Source: Chryseobacterium sp. T16E-39
GTDB taxonomy: Bacteria > Bacteroidota > Bacteroidia > Flavobacteriales > Weeksellaceae
DNA length: 64,000 nt
Assembly (NCBI RefSeq): GCF_002216065.1
Contig: NZ_CP022282.1
Span: forward strand, 620,001 to 684,000
Direction: 5' to 3'
Shown: in pieces, positions 1-8,785 of the stretch
How the letters are laid out: each line of letters opens with the position of its first letter
Numbering within the stretch: the stretch's first letter is position 1
Made by a program: the position numbers and the translations under genes
The notes under the pieces: generated by a model
The model's input: the letters and a program-made list of their open reading frames with translations, nothing else
What the model was told of the DNA's origin: nothing
Database searches by the model: none

Positions 1-1071
1 CTGAACCTGAATGAACCCATCGAAAATATAATTGATTTTAAAGATAAAAATACGCTTGAAGTAAATACAGTCGAATATCCATTTTGTTTATTGACAGAAG
101 GTCAGGATTCAGGGAAATTTACATTTGACGGAATTGATCTAAAGGGGCAGAAAATATTTTTTCAGATTAATTCTGAACGATTGAAAACAGACAGTATTAC
201 TAAGTTCGGGGGAGGACATTTTGATATGCAGGGGTTTAAAAACAAAACTGAACTTACCAGGATCCTAAAAGATTATAAAGCAGATCCGACCATCTATGGA
301 TTCAGAATGGAAATGAAAACACCCAATCTTAAAAAGGAAGTCCTGAAAAAGCTTGAAAACAAATATGGTAAAGGAATTAAAAATCCAAATACAGATCATG
401 GATTCTATTGGAATTTGAAAAAAGAAAATAAATACATTTTCTATGCACCGGATTATGACAGACTCATTGTATTGAACAATACCAATTTATCAAAGAAATG
501 CTATTGGGACAGTATGAATGGATTGATAGATTTTGGCGGATGTGACAATGAAGCATATACGAAGGACCTAACAAAAAATAGGACCGATTCTAAAGACATA
601 AAGAATAAGCCGGTTTTAACCATTGATAAAAACTGGAATATCAGTGGCCTTACACTGGGAACTTCAAGTGAAGCTGATTTTGTTAAATCTTCTCTCAATA
701 AAAATTTCGAAAGGATGATCACGACAAATCCAAAAGGAGAAATACAGGAATTGATGCAGCAAAATACCTACAATAATTTTCATTTCTATTTTACACCCGG
801 TAAGAACGGAGAGAATGATCCTAAAAATAACATATTAAAAGGCTATGCTATCAATGATTTTGATGCAGTAGAGTTATCGTTTGAAAACCAGTTGAAAAAA
901 GGAATGAAAGGAGCTGACGTCGTAAAGGTTTTAGGTGGAAATAATATTGAAGGGGATCCGGCATTAAGAAATTCTAATTATTTGGAGATTAAGAATGCTA
1001 CCTATAAGATCAATTTAATATTCGATGACAATAAATTATTTTCAAGCATGTATGTGCTTAAAAAAGAATAG
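1..1071 (+). CDS. Hypothetical protein, 5' end outside the window
   Basis: The frame is open from base 1 with no stop, so the gene starts upstream of the window and the TTG at 91 is probably not its start. The visible part is about 356 residues, rich in Lys, Asn and Asp, with no membrane segment. The last 70 residues contain GMKGADVVKVLG followed by beta-strand-like stretches (YLEIKNATYKINLIF), which resembles the layout of SmpA/BamE-type small folds, but this is only a pattern impression. I do not recognise the family. It ends 33 bases before the convergent TPR-HTH regulator and no clear terminator separates them. Confidence 0.75.
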   Translation: MNLNEPIENIIDFKDKNTLEVNTVEYPFCLLTEGQDSGKFTFDGIDLKGQKIFFQINSERLKTDSITKFGGGHFDMQGFKNKTELTRILKDYKADPTIYGFRMEMKTPNLKKEVLKKLENKYGKGIKNPNTDHGFYWNLKKENKYIFYAPDYDRLIVLNNTNLSKKCYWDSMNGLIDFGGCDNEAYTKDLTKNRTDSKDIKNKPVLTIDKNWNISGLTLGTSSEADFVKSSLNKNFERMITTNPKGEIQELMQQNTYNNFHFYFTPGKNGENDPKNNILKGYAINDFDAVELSFENQLKKGMKGADVVKVLGGNNIEGDPALRNSNYLEIKNATYKINLIFDDNKLFSSMYVLKKE

Positions 1072-1104
1072 GAAAGATGGGCGGAAACTTTTTGGCTTTT
1101 TGTT

Positions 1105-2961
1105 TTAATTCCCTAGTTTCTGTAAAAAAAGATTAAGGTCTTCTTCTTTTTCTAACCCAAGTTTCTGTTTAACCCTGTAACGGCTCATTCGGACACTTTT
1201 AGGTTCGATATGCATTAATTGTGAAATTTGCCGGGTATCCATTTTAAGATAGAGGTAGGCACAAAGCTTCATATCCAGAAGGGTGAGCTTCTTTTGGGAC
1301 TTTTCACTGATGAGGTTAAAGAAGTCCGGATGAATCTGTTGGATCTGTAATTTTGCATCTTCAAAATCATTGTCGAGAACCATTTCCTCTTTCACGATCT
1401 TTTGCATATTTAAAGAACTATCATCCGCCAGCTTGTCTTTTATGGTGTGCAGCATTCGGTTTTTATGTTCCAGCTGAAGGACGTTAGCCATTGCTTCTTT
1501 CTGCAATTGCTGTTGTTGGGCTTCCAGCAGTTGTTGCTCTGCTTTTAAACGGGCCTGTTCCTCCTTTTCTAATTTCATCTGCATTTCAGATTCCTGCTTT
1601 TCTAATTGAAGCTGCTTTTCGCGTTCTAATGACAGACGCAGTTTGAAGTGATAAGAACGGAACATAAAAAGGAGCCCAATGACACAGGCAATCACAATGC
1701 ATATATATAAATAGTTCTGGACTTTACGGCTCGCTTCTCTTTCTTTTAAAATCCTGACTTCATTATTTTTTTTCTCTGTTTCAAATTGTATTTCCAGCTT
1801 TTGAGCATTGAGAGCTTGTTTTTGATTAAAATTCTTATTGCTATACTCAGTTACTTCCTCCTGGTAGCTGAAAGCTTTCTCGAAGTTACCCTGCTTTTTG
1901 TAAAAGTTGGATAAAGATTGGGCAATGTTGATCAGAGTATAGTAATAGGGGGCTTTGTCTGCCTTCATCAAATCATAGGCTTCTAATAAATAAGTTTCTG
2001 CCATGGCAGTATTCCCGTTTCTGGAAGCGTATTCGCTCAGTAAGCCCAAACTGCTTGCTTTAACCTCCGAAGAATTAGGATTGTCTTTTAAAATATTCCC
2101 AGCTGTTTGTGCATAAGAAATAGCAGTCTTTTCTGCATTTTTATCATTATTGGGAAAATATTTGAAATATACGTCGGCGATATTAATACAGGTTATTGCA
2201 TAGGTATAATTTGATATTTGTGTTGGGTGTTTAAAGTAAAGAGCCTCCGATTTTTTTAGATAAAATAGAATACTGTCGAGTTCTTTTTTATCTTGAGAAG
2301 CATTGTAGTTGTATTCATGAGCTACTGACAAGGCAGCATAGGAATTACTCAGTAGGTTATAATCCTTTGTTTTTAATGCATTTTCAGTTGCTTTACGTGC
2401 ATAGTTGTTGACCTGAGCCACGTTGTTCCAAGTGGAATGAGCGGCATAAAGCTGGTAATACAGTTTAGAGGCAATATAGGGATCAGGTGATTTTTCCAAT
2501 TCTTTTAATCCCAGTTGGCAAAATTTGATTTTTTTTTCAGGATCATCCAGTGTTTTATAGAGAAAAGCCTTTGCGTAATAAGCAGATGCCATTGCTACAG
2601 GATTTTTAGCTTGTTGGGCGATGACAATCGCAGAATCACTTAGTGGTTTCAAAGATGCTATTTGCTGATTATTGGCTTTTATAACGGTGAGAACGGTATA
2701 TGCCTTGGTTGCCTCAAGATAATTTTTATATCGTAAAGCTATGCGTGCGCTTTCTCTTGCAGTATTTTCCGCCGCAGAATAATTCCTGTTTATTCTATAA
2801 GCCTCTGCGAGACGATTTAACAAGGCTGGTTTGTACTGTTCATCCAGATTGGTATTGTTAATAACCGACTGTAAACTGTCTGTATACAAACCTTGGGAAA
2901 AACCACTGATGCTGATACTAAAACAGAGACAAATAAATAATTTATAGAATACAGATTTCAT
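1105..2961 (-). CDS. TPR, transmembrane and LuxR-type HTH regulator
   Basis: A 618-residue protein starting at the Met of MKSVFYKLF. The open frame runs 30 codons further upstream, but only this start gives a proper signal peptide (ends near SGFSQG). It contains TPR-like helical repeats (about 30-400), one membrane helix (about 430-450), a Gln/Glu-rich coiled coil (about 460-530), and a C-terminal LuxR/GerE-like helix-turn-helix (RQISQLMHIEPKSVRMSRYRVKQKLGL). This layout is common in Bacteroidota for membrane-anchored regulators whose TPR part is periplasmic and whose HTH is cytoplasmic. The signal and the targets are unknown. It is divergent from the membrane gene cluster at 3194-6275, which is a possible target by position only. 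Confidence 0.85.
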   Translation of the reverse strand: MKSVFYKLFICLCFSISISGFSQGLYTDSLQSVINNTNLDEQYKPALLNRLAEAYRINRNYSAAENTARESARIALRYKNYLEATKAYTVLTVIKANNQQIASLKPLSDSAIVIAQQAKNPVAMASAYYAKAFLYKTLDDPEKKIKFCQLGLKELEKSPDPYIASKLYYQLYAAHSTWNNVAQVNNYARKATENALKTKDYNLLSNSYAALSVAHEYNYNASQDKKELDSILFYLKKSEALYFKHPTQISNYTYAITCINIADVYFKYFPNNDKNAEKTAISYAQTAGNILKDNPNSSEVKASSLGLLSEYASRNGNTAMAETYLLEAYDLMKADKAPYYYTLINIAQSLSNFYKKQGNFEKAFSYQEEVTEYSNKNFNQKQALNAQKLEIQFETEKKNNEVRILKEREASRKVQNYLYICIVIACVIGLLFMFRSYHFKLRLSLEREKQLQLEKQESEMQMKLEKEEQARLKAEQQLLEAQQQQLQKEAMANVLQLEHKNRMLHTIKDKLADDSSLNMQKIVKEEMVLDNDFEDAKLQIQQIHPDFFNLISEKSQKKLTLLDMKLCAYLYLKMDTRQISQLMHIEPKSVRMSRYRVKQKLGLEKEEDLNLFLQKLGN

Positions 2962-3193
2962 ATACTTAAAATTAAGATAAATTGTTAAATCCATGTATAA
3001 AACTTCATAAATATGACAAAGTATAACTGTTTGTAAAGTGTTGGAAACCAATTTTATTCAAATCTTGTAGTCGTATTGTAGATGCTTTTTACAGGAAGGT
3101 AGATGCTTTGTAGCATGGGAAGGTTAGGAAATCACAGTGGATTAATTGAATATTTGTAACAGCAATACTGCTATACAATTAAACATCAAATTT

Positions 3194-3517
3194 ATGAACA
3201 ACAAAACTTTATCCATCATTTCCTATATTACCCCTCTAGGCTGGATCTTAGCTTATTTTTTAGGAAGAGACAATGCAGATTCACTGCTTAAATACCATTT
3301 AAGACAATCATTAGGGCTTATGCTTATTAGTATTATTTTCAATATTATCATGAGAATCCTGGTTTCTATAACACCTCTTTTATCATTTTTAGGAATTGCA
3401 GGGCTTCTGATTATTATATTCTGGATATTAGGAATGATCAACGCAGCCAATGGTGCTGAAAAACCGGTTCCTATATTGGGTAAAATGTTTGAGGACAAAT
3501 TTGCTTTTATAGGGTAA
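3194..3517 (+). CDS. DUF4870/Tic20-like small membrane protein
   Basis: A 107-residue protein starting MNNKTLSIISYITPLGW. An in-frame ATG lies 16 codons upstream, but the extension is polar and unlike the family start. The pattern (SYITPLGWILAYFLG, KYHLRQSLGLML, then two hydrophobic helices ending ILGMINAANG) fits the DUF4870/Tic20-like family of three-helix membrane proteins. Members are of uncertain function. It is the first gene of a same-strand run that continues to 6275, with 23 bases before the next gene. Confidence 0.8.
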   Translation: MNNKTLSIISYITPLGWILAYFLGRDNADSLLKYHLRQSLGLMLISIIFNIIMRILVSITPLLSFLGIAGLLIIIFWILGMINAANGAEKPVPILGKMFEDKFAFIG

Positions 3518-3540
3518 GAATGTAGGCTAATAAAATTGAG

Positions 3541-4014
3541 ATGAAAGATTATAAATATTTTATACAGGAAGGGAGCAGGTTTCATTTGAAAACCAAAATG
3601 TCAACTGCTGTTTTACGGGTGATTGCCTGCCTGATTATAGGTATTGCCTTATATTGTCTTATTCCTGCTGAAAAAAAGATTGGTCTATGGGCAGCATTAC
3701 TGTTTGTATTTTTTGCTTTGGTGAATCTATTAAAGACAACAAAAAGACTGGTTATCGATACACAGGCTAAAACAATAACCCATAAAAACAACATACTCAG
3801 TGGAGAGGTTGTTTATCGTTTTGAAGATTTTATCCAGTTTTATGTATTGGTAGGAAAGTATTTATTTATCACAATGGATAGTACAGCCTTTTTTATATTC
3901 GATCAAAATGGTAAAGAAAAAAGAGTTCCAATTATTGTAGGATTATTTGGATCCAAAACAGTACAGGCTGCTATTAATGAGATCAGTGAAATCATGAATA
4001 TTGAAGAAAGATAA
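3541..4014 (+). CDS. Membrane protein with two helices and a PH-like soluble domain
   Basis: A 157-residue protein. Two adjacent hydrophobic segments (about 22-42 and 48-64) are followed by a beta-rich cytosolic domain of about 85 residues that begins TTKRLVIDTQAKTITHKN. The strand-turn-strand start (RLVIDTQAKTI) is typical of bacterial PH-like domains, but I cannot confirm the family. It precedes a gene of the same architecture by 12 bases, so the two are likely paralogous and co-translated. No function can be assigned. Confidence 0.75.
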   Translation: MKDYKYFIQEGSRFHLKTKMSTAVLRVIACLIIGIALYCLIPAEKKIGLWAALLFVFFALVNLLKTTKRLVIDTQAKTITHKNNILSGEVVYRFEDFIQFYVLVGKYLFITMDSTAFFIFDQNGKEKRVPIIVGLFGSKTVQAAINEISEIMNIEER

Positions 4015-4026
4015 CTGAAAACTGAA

Positions 4027-4518
4027 ATGGAAAAATATAAATTGCACATAACCCCAACAGAGCTTAGTATAAAACCCTATTTTGCCTATATGCCAAAAAT
4101 TATAGTTTTTGCAGTTTTAGCGGTTTTGATATTTTGTTTTGTACCCTTTTTACATCAAGTCAATTATAATATCAGATATACCTCTTATGGTATCGGTGGG
4201 GTTATGCTTTTTTATTCCATATATGATTATATTTTCCATGCCAGTGTGGAATTTTTATTTGATAAAAAAACAAACAGCATCTACAAAGTTTATTTATTTT
4301 CAATTAAAAAAAGACTGATGGCATTGGATGAAATGACCATTATTAATACAGCAGAATATGGTGATATGACCTATGCCATAGGTAAAAAGAGAGAACAGTT
4401 TTTGAAAAACTATCCGATTAGTGATGCTTTTTCGGGAAGTAAAAGAAGTATAAAGCGGGAAACAGAATATGCAGAACATATACTCAGTCCCTTACTTCAG
4501 TTTGTAAATAGTCCGTAA
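4027..4518 (+). CDS. Membrane protein, same architecture as its upstream neighbour
   Basis: A 163-residue protein with two hydrophobic helices (about 22-42 and 52-72), then a soluble part with VEFLFDKKTNSIYKVYLFSIKK, a strand-turn-strand pattern like that in the preceding gene (LVIDTQAKTITHKN). The C-terminal 60 residues are charged. It lies 12 bases after the previous gene and 37 bases before the next. Function is unknown. The paired layout suggests that the two products form a complex or arose by duplication, which is inference. Confidence 0.75.
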   Translation: MEKYKLHITPTELSIKPYFAYMPKIIVFAVLAVLIFCFVPFLHQVNYNIRYTSYGIGGVMLFYSIYDYIFHASVEFLFDKKTNSIYKVYLFSIKKRLMALDEMTIINTAEYGDMTYAIGKKREQFLKNYPISDAFSGSKRSIKRETEYAEHILSPLLQFVNSP

Positions 4519-4555
4519 CTTTAAGAATAAGTAAAATTCATAATACCAGATCAAT

Positions 4556-5545
4556 ATGAATATGAAAAAAGGCTTTGGCATATTTTGGATGCTTTATATG
4601 TTGTTTTTTGCAATTCCATTTCCTATGATTTTGTATTATAACATCAAGAGTGATGGCCCAGCTAATCTGAACCTCATTAATCCATGGCTTGCTTTGGGGG
4701 TTCTGGCACTGTCTGTTGTTTTGTGGATCATTACTCTGGTCGGTTATTTTCGAAAATGGGTCTTATCTAATTTTACAGCAAAAAAAAATATTGAATATTT
4801 AAATAAAAATGGAATACACAGAAAAGCCGAAATAAAAGAAGCGGTAAAAGTATCCAAAGATGGAAGTAAATATGATTCCTACGAATTAAAGCTTTTATTT
4901 AAAAATTTAGTAGACACCGAAATCCTTCAAAAAGCATTTGTAAACGATTCGAAACCTCAACAGCGTCGTTTCGAGTCCGGAAAAAAGATAGACATCCTTA
5001 TTGATAAAGAGGTGAAAAGGATACCTTACTTCATTTTTGCGGGAACAGAAGCAACAATAAATGTCCCTGTTATTTTTCTTATCTGTTTGGGATGGCTCAC
5101 GCTTGTTGTTCTTGTTTCAGGCTATTATATGTACTCATATCTTACAGAAAATATGGGAATGGGATGGCGTTTTATAGCCTTTTGGCATCCTCTGGTTCTT
5201 TGCCCCGCCATACTTTTATTATACAGAGTAGGTTTGTCATTTATTTTCAAGCTCGCAGGTGGTGGTAAGAAAGGGGAAGCAGAACTTATTAAGTTTAAGG
5301 GAATCAAAACTACTGCAAATTTGCTCAGTGTCAACCAAACCGGAACCTATATCAATGAACAGCCTATGGTTCTTTTTAAAATAGAATATGTTGACTACCA
5401 AAATCGGACAAGAAGATCAGAACTGAAAAAAATTGTAAATCTCCTTGAGCTTGATGTTGTAAGGCAGCCCACCATCGATATTTTTTATTTGAAAGAAAAC
5501 CCGGATCGGATTGCTTTCGCGTCAGATCTGAATGAAATAAGTTAA
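4556..5545 (+). CDS. DUF3592-like membrane protein with duplicated domain
   Basis: A 329-residue protein with four membrane helices arranged as two pairs (about 6-28 and 42-64; 170-194 and 203-230). Each pair is followed by a soluble beta-rich domain. Both soluble domains share the DUF3592-like order: an induced strand start (HRKAEIKEAVKVSKDG; TTANLLSVNQTGTYIN), a central strand (YELKLLFKN; VLFKIEYVDYQ), then a closing 'I-D-I-x-x' strand (IDILIDKE; IDIFYLKENPDRI). The protein is therefore an internal duplication. Its role is unknown. It ends 4 bases before the lipoprotein gene and is probably co-transcribed with it. Confidence 0.75.
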   Translation: MNMKKGFGIFWMLYMLFFAIPFPMILYYNIKSDGPANLNLINPWLALGVLALSVVLWIITLVGYFRKWVLSNFTAKKNIEYLNKNGIHRKAEIKEAVKVSKDGSKYDSYELKLLFKNLVDTEILQKAFVNDSKPQQRRFESGKKIDILIDKEVKRIPYFIFAGTEATINVPVIFLICLGWLTLVVLVSGYYMYSYLTENMGMGWRFIAFWHPLVLCPAILLLYRVGLSFIFKLAGGGKKGEAELIKFKGIKTTANLLSVNQTGTYINEQPMVLFKIEYVDYQNRTRRSELKKIVNLLELDVVRQPTIDIFYLKENPDRIAFASDLNEIS

Positions 5546-5549
5546 CGCC

Positions 5550-6275
5550 ATGAAAAAATCAATCATCATAAGTATCAGCGGTATTCTTTTAATAAGTTGC
5601 GACCAGATTTCTAAGAGTATAAAAGATACGCTTAAATCTGCTCCCGTAGACAGTACAGCCTATGTGGAAAGAGAAGAAGAAGCTCCTAAAAGTCCATTTG
5701 ATCCTGCTGTAGAGCGACAGATTGATCAGGCACAGCGTCTGGTTAATACCATAATGGAAAAGAATCATCCAACCCATGTTCAGCACCCGAAAGAAGGTAA
5801 AAACACTAATTTTCTAACCAATGAACAAAAATTAAATAAAGCTGAGGAAGCATTGAAAAAACTTCCTCAGTACATGGGGAAAGAGATTTTTGTTTATTCA
5901 ACAATCAGTTTTTATGATGATGGCAGGATTCACCTTATGCTTCAGCATCCTAAAAATCCTGAATATGTGGATAATTATGACTATAAAGATGGTAACTGGT
6001 CTGAACCAACACCAGAACAATTATCTGTAAAAGATGATATTAAAACCAGATTAGTCTCTTTAAATAAGATACCATTTAGCAATATAGCAAGGGCTGCAAC
6101 AATCTATAAGGAGAAATCCTCAAAAATAGAGGGGGCAGAACCCATTACAAACATCTATATTTCCGTCTGGAAAAATACATTAAGGTGGTATCCTTCCAGT
6201 ATCAGTGGAAGTAGGGAGCGCTATTCTATTGAATTGAACGAAAATGGAACGTTAAAGAAGTTTGAGAATAAATAA
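5550..6275 (+). CDS. Uncharacterised lipoprotein
   Basis: A 241-residue protein starting MKKSIIISISGILLISCDQ. The hydrophobic stretch ending in LISC is a lipobox with Cys at residue 17, so the product should be lipid-anchored. The mature part is charged, with a PKSPFDPAVERQIDQAQRLV helix and a C-terminal region with several Trp and Tyr (SVWKNTLRWYPSS). No family recognised. It is the last gene of the membrane cluster and is followed by two hairpins that can end transcription. Confidence 0.8.
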   Translation: MKKSIIISISGILLISCDQISKSIKDTLKSAPVDSTAYVEREEEAPKSPFDPAVERQIDQAQRLVNTIMEKNHPTHVQHPKEGKNTNFLTNEQKLNKAEEALKKLPQYMGKEIFVYSTISFYDDGRIHLMLQHPKNPEYVDNYDYKDGNWSEPTPEQLSVKDDIKTRLVSLNKIPFSNIARAATIYKEKSSKIEGAEPITNIYISVWKNTLRWYPSSISGSRERYSIELNENGTLKKFENK

Positions 6276-6291
6276 AGCTGCATTAATAAAA

Positions 6292-6316
6292 GAATCCGCT
6301 CTTTAGAAGCGGATTC
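6292..6316. terminator. Hairpin after the lipoprotein gene
   Basis: GAATCCGCT (6292-6300) pairs perfectly with AGCGGATTC (6308-6316) around a 7-base loop, 17 bases after the stop. No uridine run follows at once, but a T-rich stretch begins about 20 bases later. Confidence 0.5.
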
Positions 6317-6359
6317 AGTAGATAAATACATCTCATTTTTTTAATTAGACAACAATAAA

Positions 6360-6392
6360 AAGCACAGCCGACAATGCTGTGCTTAAATTTTT
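6360..6392. terminator. Intrinsic terminator between convergent genes
   Basis: AAGCACAGC (6360-6368) pairs with GCTGTGCTT (6376-6384) around a 7-base loop, followed by AAATTTTT on the plus strand and preceded by AATAAAA. It could serve the plus-strand cluster and possibly the minus-strand epoxide hydrolase. Confidence 0.65.
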
Positions 6393-6513
6393 ATAAATTT
6401 AATTGCAATTTCAAAGCTGAAAAAAGCAAAAAATGATTTCATTTCAGTTGTATTACATAGTAAATGTAGGAATATTTTTAATACAAAACATGAATTAAAT
6501 GTTAAAATTCACA

Positions 6514-6541
6514 AGTTATCCACATTTTTTTGTGGATAACT
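6514..6541. other. Inverted pair of consensus DnaA boxes
   Basis: TTATCCACA at 6516-6524 and TGTGGATAA at 6531-6539 face each other across a T-rich 6-base loop, inside an 11-bp perfect stem (6514-6524 with 6531-6541). Both match the bacterial consensus DnaA box exactly. They lie in the AT-rich 321-base region between two convergent genes (6276-6596). A weak terminator for the minus-strand gene is the alternative reading. Confidence 0.45.
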
Positions 6542-6596
6542 CTGTGTTCCAATTTTTTAGAGGTATTTATTTATACAATTGTTTAATATTTACATA

Positions 6597-7706
6597 TTAT
6601 TTCAAAGAATAAAAGAAAGATCTTATTTCATTTGCAAAGATATCAGGGACCTCCAATGCTGCAAAATGACCTCCTTTATCCAGCTTTTTAAAAGACACGA
6701 CATTTACAAAACGTTCTGCCCATTCACGAGGAAATTGAGCTTCGCGAGGAAGAACTACGATTCCTGCAGGAACATTGCTTTTTTGCAAAGGCTGAGAACC
6801 TCCCCATTGTGCAATAGCATCAGCTTTATACATTCTCATGGATGAGCCGATTGTTTGGGTGATCCAATAGATCATGATATTAGTTAGAAGTTCATCTTTT
6901 CCACCAAAAGCTGTTTCAATAAGCTCGGGTGGAGCACCGGCATTTCCAAAACTGATGATCCAGGATGCTAAGCCAACAGGGGAGTCATTGAGGGCGTAGG
7001 CCAGAGATTGAGGTTTTGTGGCATGAACCATTGCATATGCTCCTTCTGAATACCACCATTGCTGTACAAACTGTGCGAATTTTGTTTCTTCTTCGCTCAT
7101 AGTAGATGGATCTTCCTGTCCCATCGGATAACCGATATCTGTGAAATGTACACCTTGAAGAATATCCGGATATTTTGAAGCCAAAGCTTTGGTAACTCCC
7201 ATTCCTACATCTCCACCCGCTGCACAGAATTTTTTGTATCCTAATGTTTCTGTCATTAACTTAACCCATAAATCCGCAACAGCCTCACTGCTTACGGCAA
7301 CTTTATCTGAAAAGCCAAATCCAGGAATAGAAGGGATAATGAGATCAAAACTTTGCTCTCCTTCGGTAAGCAAAGGGATAATTTTATGGAACCGGTAAAA
7401 GCTGTCCGGCCAGCCATGAGTTAATAATAAAGGGATAGAACTACTTCCTTTCCCTTTTATGTATTGGAAGTGGATATGAATTCCTTCTATTTCAGCAATG
7501 TATTGCGGATACAGATTCAATTGGTTTTCATATTTTTTCCAATCATATTCATTGATCCAATAATCAGCAAATTCTTTCAGGTATTTTTCACTTGTCCCAA
7601 AGTGCCAGTCGGAGCCTTCTGCTTCACCCGGCCAACGGGTACCTTGAATACGCTGTTTCAGATCGTTGAGAACAGCATCTGAAATATTTACAGTAAATGG
7701 TTTCAT
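6597..7706 (-). CDS. Epoxide hydrolase, alpha/beta-hydrolase fold
   Basis: A 369-residue protein with the N-terminal epoxide hydrolase domain (about 1-105, including IQGTRWPGEAEGSDW), then an alpha/beta-hydrolase core. The oxyanion motif HGWP is at 97-100, the nucleophile Asp166 in GGDVG, and a C-terminal His347 in GGHFAALEVP. These fit the microsomal-type epoxide hydrolase family, which converts epoxides to vicinal diols. Length is normal for bacterial members. The natural substrate cannot be told from sequence. The gene stands alone between a convergent cluster and a 362-base gap. Confidence 0.88.
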   Translation of the reverse strand: MKPFTVNISDAVLNDLKQRIQGTRWPGEAEGSDWHFGTSEKYLKEFADYWINEYDWKKYENQLNLYPQYIAEIEGIHIHFQYIKGKGSSSIPLLLTHGWPDSFYRFHKIIPLLTEGEQSFDLIIPSIPGFGFSDKVAVSSEAVADLWVKLMTETLGYKKFCAAGGDVGMGVTKALASKYPDILQGVHFTDIGYPMGQEDPSTMSEEETKFAQFVQQWWYSEGAYAMVHATKPQSLAYALNDSPVGLASWIISFGNAGAPPELIETAFGGKDELLTNIMIYWITQTIGSSMRMYKADAIAQWGGSQPLQKSNVPAGIVVLPREAQFPREWAERFVNVVSFKKLDKGGHFAALEVPDIFANEIRSFFYSLK

Positions 7707-8068
7707 AATATTTGAGTTTTGGTTTAAAAGAATAAATACAAGCGGAAAGGGTACATTTATTTTGCTGTAATACCTACTTTAATGTTCTGCCTTCCAAGTA
7801 GTAACAAATATAATATAATTCTTCATTGATTGAATAAAACCATAATAATTTGAAGTTTAATTGCTATGCTATTTTAAATTAAATAGTTATATTTACATCA
7901 TCAAAATCTCTTTATAAATATCAGATATCATTCAAATGTAATTCTATATTTGGAAACTTTGGGTTCAAACTCCTGAACCTATAATCATTTATATTTTAAA
8001 TCTAAAGACAAACCGGTAATCTCATATTTTAACCTGTTTGTGTATACAATAACATTAAAGAGATTTCT
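7707..8068. other. Intergenic region between divergent genes
   Basis: 362 AT-rich bases with no credible ORF. The only structure seen is a short hairpin at 7962-7979 (GGTTCA, 6-base loop, TGAACC). It must hold the promoters of both flanking genes, but no clear TAnnTTTG element with a matching TTTG was found. Confidence 0.5.
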
Positions 8069-8707
8069 ATGAAAACAAATACAATAGCCATCATTGGCGG
8101 AACCGGAAAATCCGGAAAATATCTTGTACAGCAGCTTTTACAAAAAGGATATCCTATCAGTGTACTATTAAGAAATCCTGAAAATTTTAAAATTGAAAAC
8201 CCGTTAATTGAAATAGTAAAGGGAGATGCGAGAGATTATAATTCGATCAATACTTTAATCAAAGATTGTGATGTTGTCATAAGTGCTTTAGGCCAACCCA
8301 TTGGAGAGGCATCTATTTTCAGTGATGCGGCGAAAAATATTACTCAATCTATGATTTCACATGGTATAAAGAGGTATATCGTCATAGCAGGATTAAATGT
8401 AGATACTCCCTTTGATAAGAAAAGTATCAGAGTACAACAGGCTACGGACTGGATGTATAAGAACTATCCTGAAACAACTGCAGACAGACAGGCAGAGTAC
8501 GAAATTCTTACAAAATCTGGTCTGGATTGGACGTTGGTGAGGCTTCCTTTAATAATCCAAACCAGTGAACGCTTTAATATGCAAACTAGCCTGGAAGATT
8601 GTAAAGGAGAAAATATCAGTGCAACCGATCTGGCGGAATTTTTAATTTCTCAAATTGAAGATAGAGATTATATTAAGCAAAGTCCTTTTTTGTATAATAT
8701 ATTTTAA
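8069..8707 (+). CDS. NAD(P)-binding SDR/NmrA-like protein
   Basis: A 212-residue single-domain Rossmann protein. The dinucleotide-binding motif GGTGKSG is at 10-16, and the acidic end of strand 2 and the DVVISALGQ strand follow. The sequence pattern (VVISALGQP, GLDWTLVRLPL) is that of the NAD(P)H-binding/NmrA-like extended SDRs, which include flavin-reductase-like and anchor-homologue proteins. The catalytic Tyr-xxx-Lys motif of classical SDRs is not evident (YKNYP at about 130), so it may be a sensor rather than an enzyme. Substrate unknown. Confidence 0.8.
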   Translation: MKTNTIAIIGGTGKSGKYLVQQLLQKGYPISVLLRNPENFKIENPLIEIVKGDARDYNSINTLIKDCDVVISALGQPIGEASIFSDAAKNITQSMISHGIKRYIVIAGLNVDTPFDKKSIRVQQATDWMYKNYPETTADRQAEYEILTKSGLDWTLVRLPLIIQTSERFNMQTSLEDCKGENISATDLAEFLISQIEDRDYIKQSPFLYNIF

Positions 8708-8750
8708 GCCCCTTAAAGAAGAAAGTTTGATTCAAATTAGGGATTAAAAA

Positions 8751-8779
8751 AACAGAGAGTCAATTTTTGACTCTCTGTT
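8751..8779. terminator. Bidirectional terminator
   Basis: A perfect 13-bp stem (8751-8763 with 8767-8779) with a 3-base loop, flanked by an A-run on the left and T-run on the right. It sits between convergent genes (the SDR on plus and uvrA on minus) and can serve both. Confidence 0.85.
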
Positions 8780-8785
8780 TATATT

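Noticed and set aside
3253..3585. 110-residue frame on minus over the DUF4870-like gene
   Set aside because: Antisense shadow; the plus-strand protein has a clear family pattern.
6579..6845. 88-residue frame on plus
   Set aside because: Antisense to the 3' end of the epoxide hydrolase gene; no motif.
7961..7980. tRNA T-arm-like hairpin GGTTCAAACTCCTGAACC
   Set aside because: No anticodon or D arm could be built around it, so it is not a tRNA gene.
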